A DNA stretch of 64,000 nucleotides. Origin: Metellina segmentata (lineage: Eukaryota > Arthropoda > Arachnida > Araneae > Tetragnathidae). This document shows positions 36,530 through 48,829 of the stretch, piece after piece; the first letter of the stretch is position 1; each line of letters begins with the position of its first letter. Below the pieces are notes generated by a model. The model worked only from the letters and a program-made list of their open reading frames with translations, was not told where the DNA came from and made no database searches. The stretch is taken from contig OX375877.1 in NCBI GenBank assembly GCA_947359465.1, positions 24,191,235-24,255,234 on the forward strand, in the 5' to 3' direction. The translations under genes were made by a program, and so were the position numbers.

Positions 36530-39170
36530 CTTTCTTCAATGACGTCACATTCCGGGAAGAAGAACGAAAGATGAAAAAATCTAATAAATTAATTGAAATG
36601 TTCTAGATTAAATTTTAAATTTTGGGCGCTACAGAAAATTTGAAAAAAAAATTAAGAATACCTTTGTGTCGAATTTCATTATTGTAAGTGTCATAGATTC
36701 GTTGAACACTGCATACAGAGACACAGAGAAACACTTACTTTTAGTATAATAGTAGTGATAAATAGATAGAAAATATTTTCTGATCGAGAAATGTAATGGA
36801 ATATGCTTAGATAAACAATATATTTGTTTCTTAAGGTGTTGAATTTTATTTCCCAAAGCAATTTCATTCCCGTGTCTTATTATTTTTAATATCAACTAGC
36901 ATCAATAAAAATAATATTGTTTGTAATATCTGCGACAGGCATTATGGAAATGTAGAGAAGAAAAATCATCGAAACCCTATTTCCTGAGTTATCAATTTGG
37001 AAGCTGAAAATAGAAACTTAGATACGTTTTCCCTTTTATCTAGCTGGAAACGATGCATGTAATTTTTTTTGTAAAGTAGTTTACCTTTTCGCTGATTTTG
37101 TGAATGCAAAAACAATATGAGATTTTAAAAGTCTTGTAAGATTTCAGCTGAGAAACAGCTTACAGAGAAATTGGAATTTATATGAGGTATCTACGATTAA
37201 TATTCTTTCTTTCTCAGTTTCGAAAAAGAAATTTAAAATAAAATAAGAATATAGTAGGCTGAATGCCTTGGTTTTTCTCTCTAAGGAAGGATTTTAACAA
37301 TCTATTTATTTCTGTATATATTTCATTATTTTGGGGGCAATTCCTAATATTACAAATATGTTTACTTTGATACCTTGTTAAGTGTGATTTTGAAATTGGT
37401 TTTGGGAGCCATAGGAGCGAATGTTGACTTAAAGCTTAGTGAGCAACCTTCTATTGCAAAATATTTACAAATATTTTGCATTATTACCTACATATATTCC
37501 CATAAATTGCTAAGTCATATGCCGAATAACGTATAAAATATGGAACTCTGGGCGTTTGAATTGAATACTTTTTTAAGGAATTGGAAAATAATGTAATGTA
37601 ACTATTATTTTGTATTATAACTTGACTTGCATTTTATATTTCATTATTGTAAAACAACCCATTATTTTGTAAAAAAAAAAAAAAAAAAAAAAACTATTTT
37701 TTTGCATTACCCATTACTTAAAAACATCCCATTATTTTGCAATAACCCAATATTTGCAAAACAACCCATTCTTTAAAATCGATTTCGAAGAACCTCTTGT
37801 TACGTAATGCAAATAACCCATTAGTTTTGGTTAACACATAACAGATCTTTCTGAATCGATTTAAATCAAAATAAATACTGGTTGTTCTCCGAATTGTTTT
37901 ACCATATTGATTTTTCAATTAATATTGCATACAAAAACGTTGCGTGCAAAAGAAGTATTGTAGATTTTGTTTTGGGGTTCTTTGTGAAAGTAAAACAATA
38001 AAAATACTAACTTTTTTTGTGTGCGTGTGTGAAAGGAAAATATGATCTATGTATATAACAGGGTCTAGGGAAATAATTTAATGTCTATCGTGTTTGGAAA
38101 AAACAGTTTGTTTAGGTCAAAAAATAGCTCAAATTATATTATAAGTAAATGAGTACAGAAATTGTCTTTCATTTGGTAAAATTAGTATAAATCAACTATG
38201 AATAAAATTAGAGAATACTGGTTGAAATTAGTAAGTTGAGATTTTTTATGGATATGTAAAACAATACATTCAATAAAAACTGTCTGCAGAAAAATTTCTT
38301 TTTTTGTATCTAACTTTATCAAAGGCTCCAAACTTTTAATAATCATAGTTTCAGAAATAAGAGAACAAAGTGAAATGAGACTTGGTATTCAAGTTTAATT
38401 TTGATACAAATTCAAAATTGGGTTTTGCCGGAAAATATCATGTTTTTCAGTATTACGATATGAAGACCTCTTAAGCAAATGCTATACAAACGAATTTTAG
38501 AAGATATTATTCCCACTAGAATGATACCATTGAATCTACTGTAAATACTGTGTATAAACACTGTAAATAAAAAGGAAAGCGATTGATTTATTTTGCAGCT
38601 ACACCTGTATCTTTGTTTGCTTCGATCTTTCAAAATACTGAAACTTTGTGAGTGAATTTGGAATTCTGCAATGGCACAGCGTGTTGTTCGTAAAAACGAT
38701 TTTAATGTAATTTAAAAAAAAGTGGAATCAATAACTTAGTAAAAACTATGCGGGATAAATTTTTTACTAATGTCTTGCATAATTTTTTTTTTTAATATTT
38801 ATTTTAAAACTTCTCGAACCTTAAAGGGTTTAAAAATTATTTATTGATAAGCACTTCATAATTTACTTCCAAAATAATAGCATTTAAATTACTTACCATC
38901 ACTAATACGGAATTTACTTAATATAAATGTGTTTCAATATTAGTCATTTTTTTAAAAGCACTTATTATTTTATTTCAAAAAGAAATTCATTGATGTTTAT
39001 TAGTTGAGTCAATATTGAAGTTATTAAATGTAAATGTTCCCCATTTATTTAATTATAGGAACTCTATTATTTTGTTACTGAAATAACGTGATTAATGTTA
39101 TTTATTGAACAAAATAATTGTTTTAAATTTATCAAGCTACACCAATATCAAATTTGATACAAATATTAAT
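36530..39170. other. AT-rich intergenic DNA with simple repeats
   Basis: There is a poly(A) run at ~37668-37692. An irregular cluster of about seven 'AACCCATTATTTTG'-like motifs lies at 37640-37830. No genes were recognised. Confidence 0.45.
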
Positions 39171-39171
39171 T

Positions 39172-39512
39172 GTGTTTCATTTGAAATTCTTCCATACGAC
39201 AAGTGAAAGAGCAAATCTATAAGTAAAAACGCTTCAAACTTCAATAGTAATAAAACTGTCATTCACTTTACAGGTGATTTAAAGTATAAATAAAATGTAG
39301 TATCGAAAGAATAAAAATCAATCGTATCTCTTTCACTTGACTTAATGTGGTTCATTTGAAATTTTTCCATAAGTCCAGTGAAAGAGCAAATCTATCAGTA
39401 AAAACGCTTCAAACTTCAATAGCAATAAAACTGTCATTCACTTTACAGGTGATTTGAAGTATAAAAATAATGTATTATCTAAAGAATAAAAATCAACCGT
39501 ATCTCTTAAGAT
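39172..39512. repeat. ~175-bp tandem duplication, 2 copies
   Basis: Both copies run through 'TTCATTTGAAATT.TTCCATA', 'AGTGAAAGAGCAAATCTAT', 'AAAAACGCTTCAAACTTCAA', 'AAAACTGTCATTCACTTTAC' and 'AAAGAATAAAAATCAA'. They begin at ~39172 and ~39347 with few differences. Confidence 0.85.
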
Positions 39513-39514
39513 AC

Positions 39515-40320
39515 AAAATAAAGGTGTACAATCTAATTTTTTTTTCGGAAAAGCCTTCCAATGAAAAATGGATGAAACCTTACTGCTTAAAACAGATTGA
39601 AAATGAGAATGTGATCAATTCGTTGGAAAGAAAAAACTTTCCCCAAAAATATTTTCATCATTTTTCTTCCAAACCATTTTTCCTACGCTCGTATTGTTGG
39701 TACCTTTTTTCTTATCGTTCATCCTATTCAAAAAGTTTTTTTGTGAACCCATGATTTATTTTTTCAAGACCACTACAGCTGACGAAAATAGGTATTATGT
39801 TTCGAATAATAGCAGCCGAGTTGAAAGCAAGGTAGGATTAGGATTAAAAAAAAAGACAATTAACTACCAATATAAACTGGTTTTGGAGTTTGGTCAGAAT
39901 TATTTCCAACGAAATATCCTTTCTCTATCTATCTCGCTCCCCTTTTCTTAATCAAACGTTTTCTTATAAATTAAACTTTATTTGCTTCAGATTTTTACGA
40001 TCTTTATATCTTGAAGAGCAAGCTAGATCAATTTTCAAGACTTAGATAACAGATAAAGAATTTCCATACATTTCAAACATAAATTGTACTCTGGAGCGTT
40101 GAAGTGGTTGATGTTCGGCCCTAGCAGATGTCCATAGCCGAATCTATTTAAAGGAAGGCATTAACTCCCAAGGGAAAGGGTTGTCATTGAAAAAACCTTT
40201 TAGGAGATCATCATAAATTATATTGTTCGCAGTCTCGTAATTACTAGTAACGCTCCTTCTTTTTTATCGGCAATGAACAATATAATTACAGAGGGAAAGC
40301 TATAATCCGTGCAAAAGGCG
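39515..40320. other. Intergenic DNA
   Basis: The open frames at 39470-39754 and 39694-39951 overlap each other, lack motifs and are AT-driven. Nothing else is recognised. Confidence 0.35.
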
Positions 40321-40324
40321 CCAA

Positions 40325-40800
40325 ATCTTGAAACGTATACAACCGAAGGGTCGCGAGTTCGAAACTCGATCCAACGAAAAGACAGTCGTGTTCGTGAGGT
40401 CTGATCATGATGTATGTATGTTTATGCATGGATCTCGAATGTTCTCACTCTGGTGTGGTGTTGAAGTTCAGAGAGCGGGACGCCTGTTCACATGTTGACT
40501 TCGGCATTCAATCAAGGTTCGAAATTACGAGGCTCTGTCCTCGGATATTTCCGTTGGTGATTAATCTCAGAATTTCAACAATAGCCCATTGTTTTCCTAC
40601 AGAAAATTCAACAACCAACCTAATTGTACTTATTGGCGTGGTCGGATGTCTGGAGAGTGAGATACTACTGCTGTCTCAGTAATTGACCTCGTCATCTGAC
40701 CGTGGTTCACAAGAACCGTGGTGGACCGTGATCCTGAGTTCGTTACCAATATCACGCTGTGTTGTTCCATTGCAACGTAGATTCGATCTTGAAACGTTCA
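40325..40800 (+). mobile_element. Diverged SINE, possibly two stacked tails
   Basis: B box GTCGCGAGTTCGAAACTCG at ~40352, then a diverged body (CTGGTGTGGTGTTGAAGTTC, GGTTCGAAATTACGAGG, TGTCCTCGGATATTTCC). A second body/tail piece follows at 40640-40770 (GACCTCGTCATCTGACCGTG, 'TATCACGCTGTGTTGTTCC'). Confidence 0.65.
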
Positions 40801-40804
40801 CATT

Positions 40805-41310
40805 TAACCTGTTGTCTGAATTAACGAACATGTTCGTTCAAAATCATGTGAATCAACTATCAACTTCCTACTTGCAAACGAAATGAAAGTATTTTGGGGT
40901 TTGATGTATTGCAGTGAAAAATGATCGCACCTTCTCCTCATTTGACTAATGCCAACTTACCAAAGCTGGACAGTTTTAAGGCACGATGGCCATATTTAGC
41001 CAAGCTTCTCTAAGCTATACCAGAGTTGGGATATACAACAATGCGATTTTTTGTTAAATTGCAGCTTACAGTCATTGGGTTCTTATTATTAATTTGAAGA
41101 GACATGACATACTTGAGTATGTCTTCAACAAGAAGACTAAATTAAATTACATTTTGTATTTGAAGGCAGGGATATTGCCAGTACCGTCACTCCAACATAT
41201 CCATAAACAAGCGGAAACATTGCTCAAGATATACACCTTCCTTCCTTCCTTCGAATGGAAGCAGACCCCTCCGTACCGAGTTACTGAAAACCCACAGCGG
41301 ATTAGCCGAA
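40805..41310. other. Intergenic DNA
   Basis: No gene recognised. Confidence 0.35.
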
Positions 41311-41327
41311 GCTAGGGAAAGCCTCTA

Positions 41328-41708
41328 ATGAGAAATATTAGAAGTGGGCCTAGTCAAGATATACACCAAACATCCACCAAATTCAGGGGTAAGACGGACA
41401 ATCCGGGCTTTGTTTTAAAGTTTTCTACGCTATATCTCAAAACACAGCGAACCACTTCAGATCCTTTGTTCCATCACAATCTCCCAGAACACTACCTGTT
41501 CCAGAGAACAATGACCACAGCCCCCTTCTCCAATCCTCCACGCACACCTGTTTATTGCCTTCATTTTTCTTTCCCCCTCTGGGGTCCACCTTTAATGATG
41601 TTGCGACGAGAAAGGGGAAAAGAGCAACAAACCCTCACCCAAGGGGCTGAGAGGGGGATGGCCGAAGAAAAGAAGGGGTTGCGGTCAATCGATTTGAGCA
41701 GCCGATAA
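41328..41708 (+). CDS. Uncharacterised 126-codon ORF, doubtful
   Basis: An ATG-initiated frame in a segment that is GC-richer than its surroundings. The product is rich in Thr, Pro and Arg, with a basic, Glu-rich C-terminus. No domain, signal peptide or membrane span is recognised. A minus-strand frame (41561-41848) overlaps the 3' half. The non-repetitive nature of 41200-41950 leaves room for a host exon, but I see no supporting splice sites. Confidence 0.15.
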   Translation: MRNIRSGPSQDIHQTSTKFRGKTDNPGFVLKFSTLYLKTQRTTSDPLFHHNLPEHYLFQRTMTTAPFSNPPRTPVYCLHFSFPLWGPPLMMLRRERGKEQQTLTQGAERGMAEEKKGLRSIDLSSR

Positions 41709-42079
41709 CCGCCAGCTATGGATGATTGCCTTACCTTGCCAATCGATCGCAGGCACACGATGTGGAATATGGATTCGATTTGATGGTCTGCCTCGGAGGC
41801 GATCGTAAGTTCTGATAAATATGTAACCGTAAATTGATGGAGGCACACGCCTCAGTTTATGTCTCGGGACGCTTCGTGATGAAATTTCGTTCCGATAAAA
41901 ATAAGTCGGTTGTTATTAAACACGCAATGTGCGTGCGGAATATTGGAAAAGGTGGATAGTTTTATTTTCCTCGTTCGTTCTGGTTTTCACTCTAAGCTAT
42001 ATCTGCCCCGAAGAGTACATTTTAAAAATCTTGACTTAAATGAGTCGTCAATTAGGATTAACTGCAAGACTATATTGTA

Positions 42080-42735
42080 ACTTTGCGTGTCCTATGTGTT
42101 TAGATTGGGATATCGAGTAATGAATGCGATGATTGTAAGTTTTTGTCACTGAGTCATTGTAGAATTGCGTACTTATGAATGCTTTGTAGTCTCGAATTAA
42201 AATATTCTATCAAAAGACGATTAATTTGGTGCTTTGTGACATCACTTGTGAGGTTTTTGATTATATGTGTTCTACAATAACGGCTGAAGAAATGTCGGGT
42301 TCAAATTTCGAGCTGATGTTCTGATTTACGAGTAAGCTAGAATCAAGACCAAGCTACAGTCCTCCGATATCATAGAAAGTGTCCCATGGCACTTTTTTCT
42401 GTGATTACTTGCCTGACAGTTGTCAATTATGATTAACCACATGAGTTTGTTGTCGCTTCTGGTATCCTAGGTGATTAATTGGGATACCGTGTAACAAATG
42501 TGAGACCGCTCTTTGTATAAATGTGACTAACTATAAAGTACATATATTATGCAAATTCAGCACGGTTAAATTTATTAAAACAATCGGATTAATTTTGTGT
42601 TTTGTGACATCAATTGAGAGGTAACTGATTATGTGTGCCTAGCACTGTAAGTGAGTGGCGAAGTATCTGGTTCAAATAACGAGCCGAGGTTTTGATTAGC
42701 GATGAAGTTAGAACCTTAAAATATGCAATCAGATG
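42080..42735. repeat. Diverged ~370-bp direct duplication
   Basis: 'TTGGGATA.CG.GTAA..AATG' plus, further on, 'GTG.TTTGTGACATCA.TTG.GAGGT', 'GATTAT.TGTG' and 'GGTTCAAAT..CGAGC.GA.GTT' occur at 42105-42350 and again at 42478-42710. Confidence 0.6.
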
Positions 42736-42777
42736 TGGTCAGGCAATGATTACAACGAATGCTTCAGGCTGTGAATT

Positions 42778-42942
42778 CTTTGTTACACAACTTCCTCAGT
42801 GCTAGCTCTGTTCGTCACACAACTTCCTCAGTGCTTGCTCAGTTCGTCACACATCTTCATCAGTGCTTGCTCAGTTCGTTGCACAACTTCCTCAGTGCTT
42901 GCTCAGTACGTCACACAACTTGAACAGTGCTGACTGTTTTGC
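42778..42942. repeat. 32-bp minisatellite, ~5 copies
   Basis: Units of GTTCGTCACACAACTTCCTC + AGTGCTTGCTCA, with single-base variants. Confidence 0.9.
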
Positions 42943-43011
42943 CCCACCATTGTAAATTTGCTTATTGTGTATGTGCCAGACAGTAAACGACTTAAAACGA
43001 ATTGCAGTTCT

Positions 43012-43800
43012 GACTAACTAGCAAGCTAGAGCCTCAAAATTCAATGATTTTCTGCAGTAGTGTTTCATTGGTTTGAAAGCTTTGACTGGTGTGAAATACC
43101 TCTAAAAGTAATTGTGTACAAACATTAAATAATTAAAATACAACTACCAAAGGCTGTATCTAAATAAAAGCAGCACATACTATAACCAACACACAGCCCC
43201 ATTTCAACTAACTAGCAATCTAGATTAGACTAACTAGCAAGCTAGAGCCTCAAAATTCAATGATTTTCTGCAGTTGTGTTTCATTACGAAGACCTCTAAA
43301 AGTAATTGTTTACAAACATTAAATAATTAAAATACAACTACCAAAGGCTATATCTAAATAAAAGCAGCACATACTATAACCAACACACAGCCCCATTTCA
43401 ACTAACTAGCAATCTAGATTAGACTAACTAGCAAGCTAGAGCCTCAAAATTCAATGATTTTCTGCAGTTGTGTTTCATTACGAAGACCTCTAAAAGTAAT
43501 TGTGTACAAACATTAAATAATTAAAATACAACTACCAAAGGCTGTATCTAAATAAAAGCAGCACATACTATAACCAACACACAGCCCCATTTCAACTAAC
43601 TAGCAATCTAGATTAGACTAACTAGCAAGCTAGAGCCTCAAAATTCAATGATTTTCTGCAGTTGTGTTTCATTACGAAGACCTCTAAAAGTAATTGTGTA
43701 CAAACATTAAATAATTAAAATACAACTACCAAAGGCTATATCTAAATAAAAAAACAACACATACTATAACCAACACACAGCTCCATTTCAAAATTCAATT
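43012..43800. repeat. 194-bp tandem array, 4 copies
   Basis: Units starting GACTAACTAGCAAGCTAGAG lie at 43012, 43228, 43422 and 43616. The last three starts are exactly 194 bp apart; the first unit is 22 bp longer. Units are nearly identical. The final unit ends before the TAACTAGCAATCTAG segment. Confidence 0.95.
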
Positions 43801-43984
43801 TTTCCTTTTATTTGTCTTTTCAAATCATCCCCACCAAAACAGTGACATATATCCATGATTCATGACATAAACTGGACAGTCTTTCTCTAAAGAATAAATT
43901 CAACAAAAAATCACTTTGTGTTTATATTTTCAATTTAGGTAGGATATGTTTTAAAGATCGTGTACATTTTTAGCCTTTTGAACT

Positions 43985-44425
43985 ACGGCTATAGATATAA
44001 CTGGTGTGATTCTAAAAACTTTCAAGGTACAGCTGCTGTACCGGCCTTAGTCTAAATTCTTTCTTCGCATAATATTTATAACTTTCAAGGCACAACTGCT
44101 GTACCGACCTTAGTCTAAATTCTTTCTTGGCACAATATTTAAAACTTCCACGGCGCAACTGCTGTACCGGCCTTAGTCTATATTCTTTCTTGGCACAATA
44201 CTTATAACTTTCAAGGCACAACTGCTGTTCTCGCCGCAGTCTAAATACTTTCTTGGCACAATATTTATAACTTTCAAGGCACAACTACTGTACTGGCCGC
44301 AGTTTAAATTCTTTCTTGGCACAATATTTATAACTTTCAAGGCACAACTGCTGTACTGACCGCAGTCTAAATTCTTTCTTGGCGCGATCAAAGTACAACT
44401 ATTGTACCGGCCGTAGTCTAAAGAC
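43985..44425. repeat. 63-bp tandem array, ~7 copies
   Basis: Units contain TCTAAATTCTTTCTTGGCAC, AATATTTATAACTTTCAAGG and CACAACTGCTGTACCGGCC with a 63-bp period. The minus-strand open frames across it reflect a period divisible by three. Confidence 0.9.
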
Positions 44426-44429
44426 TAAA

Positions 44430-47400
44430 TTCAGGTTTTTTGATTCATGAAACCTAGTCTTGGTCTTCTAGAATAATTAAATACCCGAGTCCTAACCAGG
44501 AAAACAACTCCACACCAAGATCCTTCGAATTTCTGTAGTGTCCAGATACTTTTGTCATTATAGCGTATATGCAAATATTTTCGAGGAATGTTTAACAAAA
44601 AGTTTTGACATTTGTTCCACAAATAACAGTAGAAATTAGCAACGTCTTATCTTATAATAATTTAAGCTCCGCAGTTTTAGCTAAGAAAGACATAAGCATC
44701 CACGTAACACGCACCCCAGTTTCTGAGCAAGAATTCTTTTCTGGAAATATCTCGTCGCTGGCAAACGACACCTCAGTAAGACCTCCTTAACGACGGTTTG
44801 CTAACGATCTTCCGTAAATCATTTTATTTTGCTAGTGTTGTTGAGTTGTTTCCTTCTTCTCTTCTTGGGGATAATAAAGACACAAATGCCATTGAGAAAT
44901 AAAGAAAACAATTCCTCCACGGATGGATCTGTAACTGACGCAATTGTGCTTTTGCCTTACTCCTCCCTATTGATAGATTCAAAGCTTCGGGAATTATTGA
45001 TGCGTAAATGTAGAAGACAGATATATTTACATTAACTGACCCACTAAATTACTTATTTTTGACATTTTAGTATGATTTCGAAATAAGTCTAGATATTGTA
45101 ATGATAGTTGACATTTTTTTGACCCATGGGAAAAATAGGTTCTAATTGATTTCCTATAATGTTAAGAATACGAGCGGTACTAACACCATCACATGCTCCC
45201 TGCCAAGTGTTATGACACCTTGTGCCAGTTTAAATATGTGTGGTTGACATAATAAAAAGTATGGTGTCGTCGCCCCAAAATGGTAGCGTGAAAACAGTTC
45301 GAATCGTACACAAGGAAAATACACTACCAACAGCTAGTATATTTTTCTTATTATTCCAACAACGTGAATAAAAATATACAGTATTTGCTACATCATATTA
45401 ACATTGTTGCAATAACACATAAAAGTATGTTTCTCCCAGTCCACATGGTGAACCAACCTTCTCCGCAGCTTCTGTCTCTCTCTAACCGTCGTCTCCAACG
45501 TCTTTCTGTAGTCTAAAATTAACCCAAAAGTAAAAGTCAAAAACAAATCGAAGATCATCTAGACGAACACCACCCGTTCTTCTCAAGTCGTTGTAATACA
45601 GATGTGTGTAAATTTCACCACCAAGAACAATTTTCCGAATTTATTTAAAAACCTCTTTAGGTAAGATGCTATGCCCTGCACTGATGTTCAGCTCATGTTC
45701 TTTCAAATTGTAAATAATTGAATAATAAATATGTTTTTGGAATCGAGTAGGAGTTGACTCTTATGCTGATTTGAAAGCCGTTGAAATTTTCACTCTATCT
45801 TCAACGATCTCGAATATAGAAACGGGAACTTGAGAATAAAAAGGCTTCTTTGTTTTGTTTCTCGAATTAAATAATCCACGACAGCCGTCTGTATAGCCCA
45901 TTCTCCACCACATTCTGCCTGTCTAAGTTGAAACCTCTGGTCTCTGTTAAGACGGCAGCCTAGTTATGCCCGCAGCATCACGGTTGCTAGATAACAGCTT
46001 CGCTTTCTTAGAAAATTTCAGCTTTAGTGTTCACATTTACGTCTAACTTTCATCAATATAGAAAAACACAATAAGTACAGTGCAACTTGAGTTTACCAAA
46101 AATACTTCATGGATGAGTTTAGTCGCACAGTTGTACATGCTACAATATCGAAAGTATGCTTTCGTAGTAATGATGAAGTGCACCACAGCTAAAAATAGTT
46201 TTAAGATTTAACTTGGTAATAAATCAGTTAAGTCATTTTGACTATGAACGAGTAATATGAGTACATGAATGCATTTAAGGACTCTCTTGAGTAAAGACTT
46301 GAAAACGTCAAAACATATTTCAATCACTGATAACATTATAAGAATAACTTACAGAAATACATGTTTTTATAACCCGATATATTTAAAAATTTTAAATTTG
46401 GAAATACCTCCTGCCTTATAAAACTTTCTATACACTTTCTGATGATGAATCAAAAAACTCGTAAATATTCCATTTTTTAAACATGCATAAAAGGTTTCTT
46501 ATTAACTTTCAACTTCCGGAGATTTATTATTTTGACAAATCAAAAAGAACATCCAAAGCAAGTCTTGAAAAATATTGCTTAATCTAGAAAATACTAAATT
46601 AGAATGATTGAACATTTAATAGAAAAAATAGTTGACCTTCAGTGAAGTTTTTATTCAAACTCTTCCTTCACAAATAGCTATTTCAGCGTTCTTAGTTTCT
46701 TTTTTGAAAATGATGATGTATTCAGTTTTAAGTATTTATTCTTTAAAAAAAATTCTTTTTTCAGTTTTCGTCTTCTGTTCATTTTATATAACGAGAAAGT
46801 CCTTTGAGGTATTCATCAAAAAACTGTTCGATCACGTGCTGTGATGTACGAAAGAATAAATACTAGAAATAAAAAGGAAGAAAGAATTCATGGCTCTTTT
46901 ATTATCCTTCACATTATGCGTTTCAACTGTTAAATCGAAAAACGTTGTTACGCCATTTTTTTTTTCGTTTCAATTAACGACAATTATTACTCGTAAACTA
47001 AGAAAAAAATTGGAAAAGTGCTTTTGAAGAACAATCTCGAAACCATGTTTCTGCTTGAAATGTATGATTAATATAGATTTATTTTTAGTCGAATTAATAC
47101 AAATGTTTCTTTTCCTTTGGGGATTTGGGATCTTTCTTTTTATAAGAGAAAAAAAAAAAAAAAAAAAAACACGAAGACAGTTAATTTGATCAAATCTCAC
47201 TTTTCGGATGTTTAGAATAAATTTAAAAACTTTTTTTGCGTTCGGAATTTTTAAATGCGTTTTGCATTTTACTTTAAATCGTGTATTTAAATGTTTTTCA
47301 CTATCCACGCAGCTTCAACTAACCTGTCATAAAGAATGCTTCTCATCTAACTTTCAGTGTGAGTTCTCAAACGTAATTAAAACTAGCAAAAATTATTCAA

Positions 47401-47750
47401 CTTTTTTTATTCCCATACATAAAATTTAATACATTCGATCTGTGTCTTCCAATGCCTTCTACACAATATCAGTAAAATGAACACCTTCATTTATAGGGAG
47501 AATTCGGTCTTTTTCGAAACACAAAAAGGTCTGGTGCCTTCGACTATGCTTCTTTTGACTTTTGAATTGATATCGTAAGATAACATTTTACCAGACGATT
47601 CAAATTTAGTTGCCATATTAGATGGCTAACGATAATGAAAAATAAATTACAGTAATAAAGATTCAAGACAGGTTTTTTTCACCTTTTGTCTAGATCACTC
47701 AAATAAATTTCAATTTAAGTGTGCCTCATCTATTTTAGACCCTTAATGTA
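44430..47750. other. AT-rich intergenic DNA
   Basis: Short open frames at 44605-44790 (ending near a TCAGTAAGA donor-like site) and 44829-45035 (hydrophobic N-terminus) have no recognised motif. Nothing else gene-like is seen. Confidence 0.35.
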
Positions 47751-47754
47751 GATA

Positions 47755-47990
47755 TCAATCAAATTTCCAAGTCGTTTTGATGGGATATCTCATCTATCAA
47801 GATCTGAAGAATTTTGCAAGTGATGTTTTTTTGTTGTTGAAATAAGCTTGTCATCAAAACATTGCCGATTTGTTTAGGAAGTGATTAAGATTTGGTTAGT
47901 TCACTTCTAATGAAGAGGAATCTCGTCCTTTAAGTTTTGATAATGACGAGATAGTTCACTTAGACAACAACCAGGAAAGGTTAATGACGT
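47755..47990. mobile_element. TTAA-MITE copy, diverged
   Basis: It contains GATGGGATATCTCATCTATC, AAGAGGAATCTCGTCCTTTA and ATAATGACGAGATAG, and ends 'CAACCAGGAAAGGTTAATG', the family right end. Confidence 0.55.
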
Positions 47991-47994
47991 TACA

Positions 47995-48736
47995 ATGATA
48001 TCTAAAATAAAATTTGTGTGCCAATGCACCATAAAACAGTCTTCTATTATCAGCTGTAAATTTTTATTGCACAATGAAAACGTGCAGATAAGTAATTTTA
48101 CTACCTCATCTAGGGTTAATTTTAATAAGAAATCCCTCACAGCTGCACTTTTCTAACATCTTTTTTAAGAATCCTTGTCATTCACGCGTTAAAAACCAAT
48201 CGCAAAAAAACACGCGCAAAACAAAAGGATTTCGATTATTGATTAGTGACATAAAAACAACGCTAAATTTGCCTTGTTTACTTCTAAAAACAAAAGCATA
48301 TTTTTCGTTTTCTTTCTTTATATATACGATGTTTAGATATCCGATCACTTTCCTCTTTCAAAAGATTCTTTGAGGTACATAGTATGTTATTGGTCTATCA
48401 AATAGGTCTGTATCTTATGGCACTTTTATAATAATTCCGTGAAAATCAAGGAAAAATACCTAATTTAGTCATTTTGAGATTTTTTTTTTGACGATTGTTT
48501 CATATTGGGGTATTTAGTTGATAATGATCAATACTAGGCATCCTCGTGATCAATGAATTGACGGTTGTTTGAGTACTCTACCGTTATGTATACGTTAGCG
48601 TATACATAAACTTTATGACAAAAAAAAAACCACGCGCAAAGAAGGACTTGTCCGAAAGCGATAAGAATTGGTGGATGAGAAAACCATACATAGAAAAACA
48701 AACGATTAAAATTTCAGAACAATTGAATGATTTATT
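47995..48736. other. AT-rich DNA including the left flank of a Tc1-like element
   Basis: GTATACGTTAGCGTATAC at ~48587-48605 is a short palindrome. The left terminus of the interrupted Tc1-like transposon must lie in this stretch but is not recognised. Confidence 0.35.
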
Positions 48737-48801
48737 TCAGAGTTTGACCGTTACAAAGGGAGGAAGTCCACCTCTAGCCTGGATACAAGCTACCCGGCGT
48801 G
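48737..48801 (-). pseudogene. Tc1-like transposase, C-terminal end (interrupted)
   Basis: Read on the minus strand, the frame entering from the far side of the insertion continues as PRRVACIQARGGLPPF and stops at 48737-48739. This is the standard C-terminal motif of Tc1-like transposases. Its upstream part lies 12.9 kb away at 61674-62280, separated by the Maverick-like element and joined at the GGCGTG target duplication. Confidence 0.85.
48796..48801. repeat. Target-site duplication, left (GGCGTG)
   Basis: Identical to 61674-61679. A 6-bp duplication is what Maverick/Polinton-type integration produces. Confidence 0.92.
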
Positions 48802-48829
48802 AGTAGTATACATGCCCACATATGCGGCG

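Noticed and set aside
48615..48806. 63-codon plus-strand frame across the left junction
   Set aside because: It is antisense to the Tc1 C-terminus and ends inside the element tip; not a gene.
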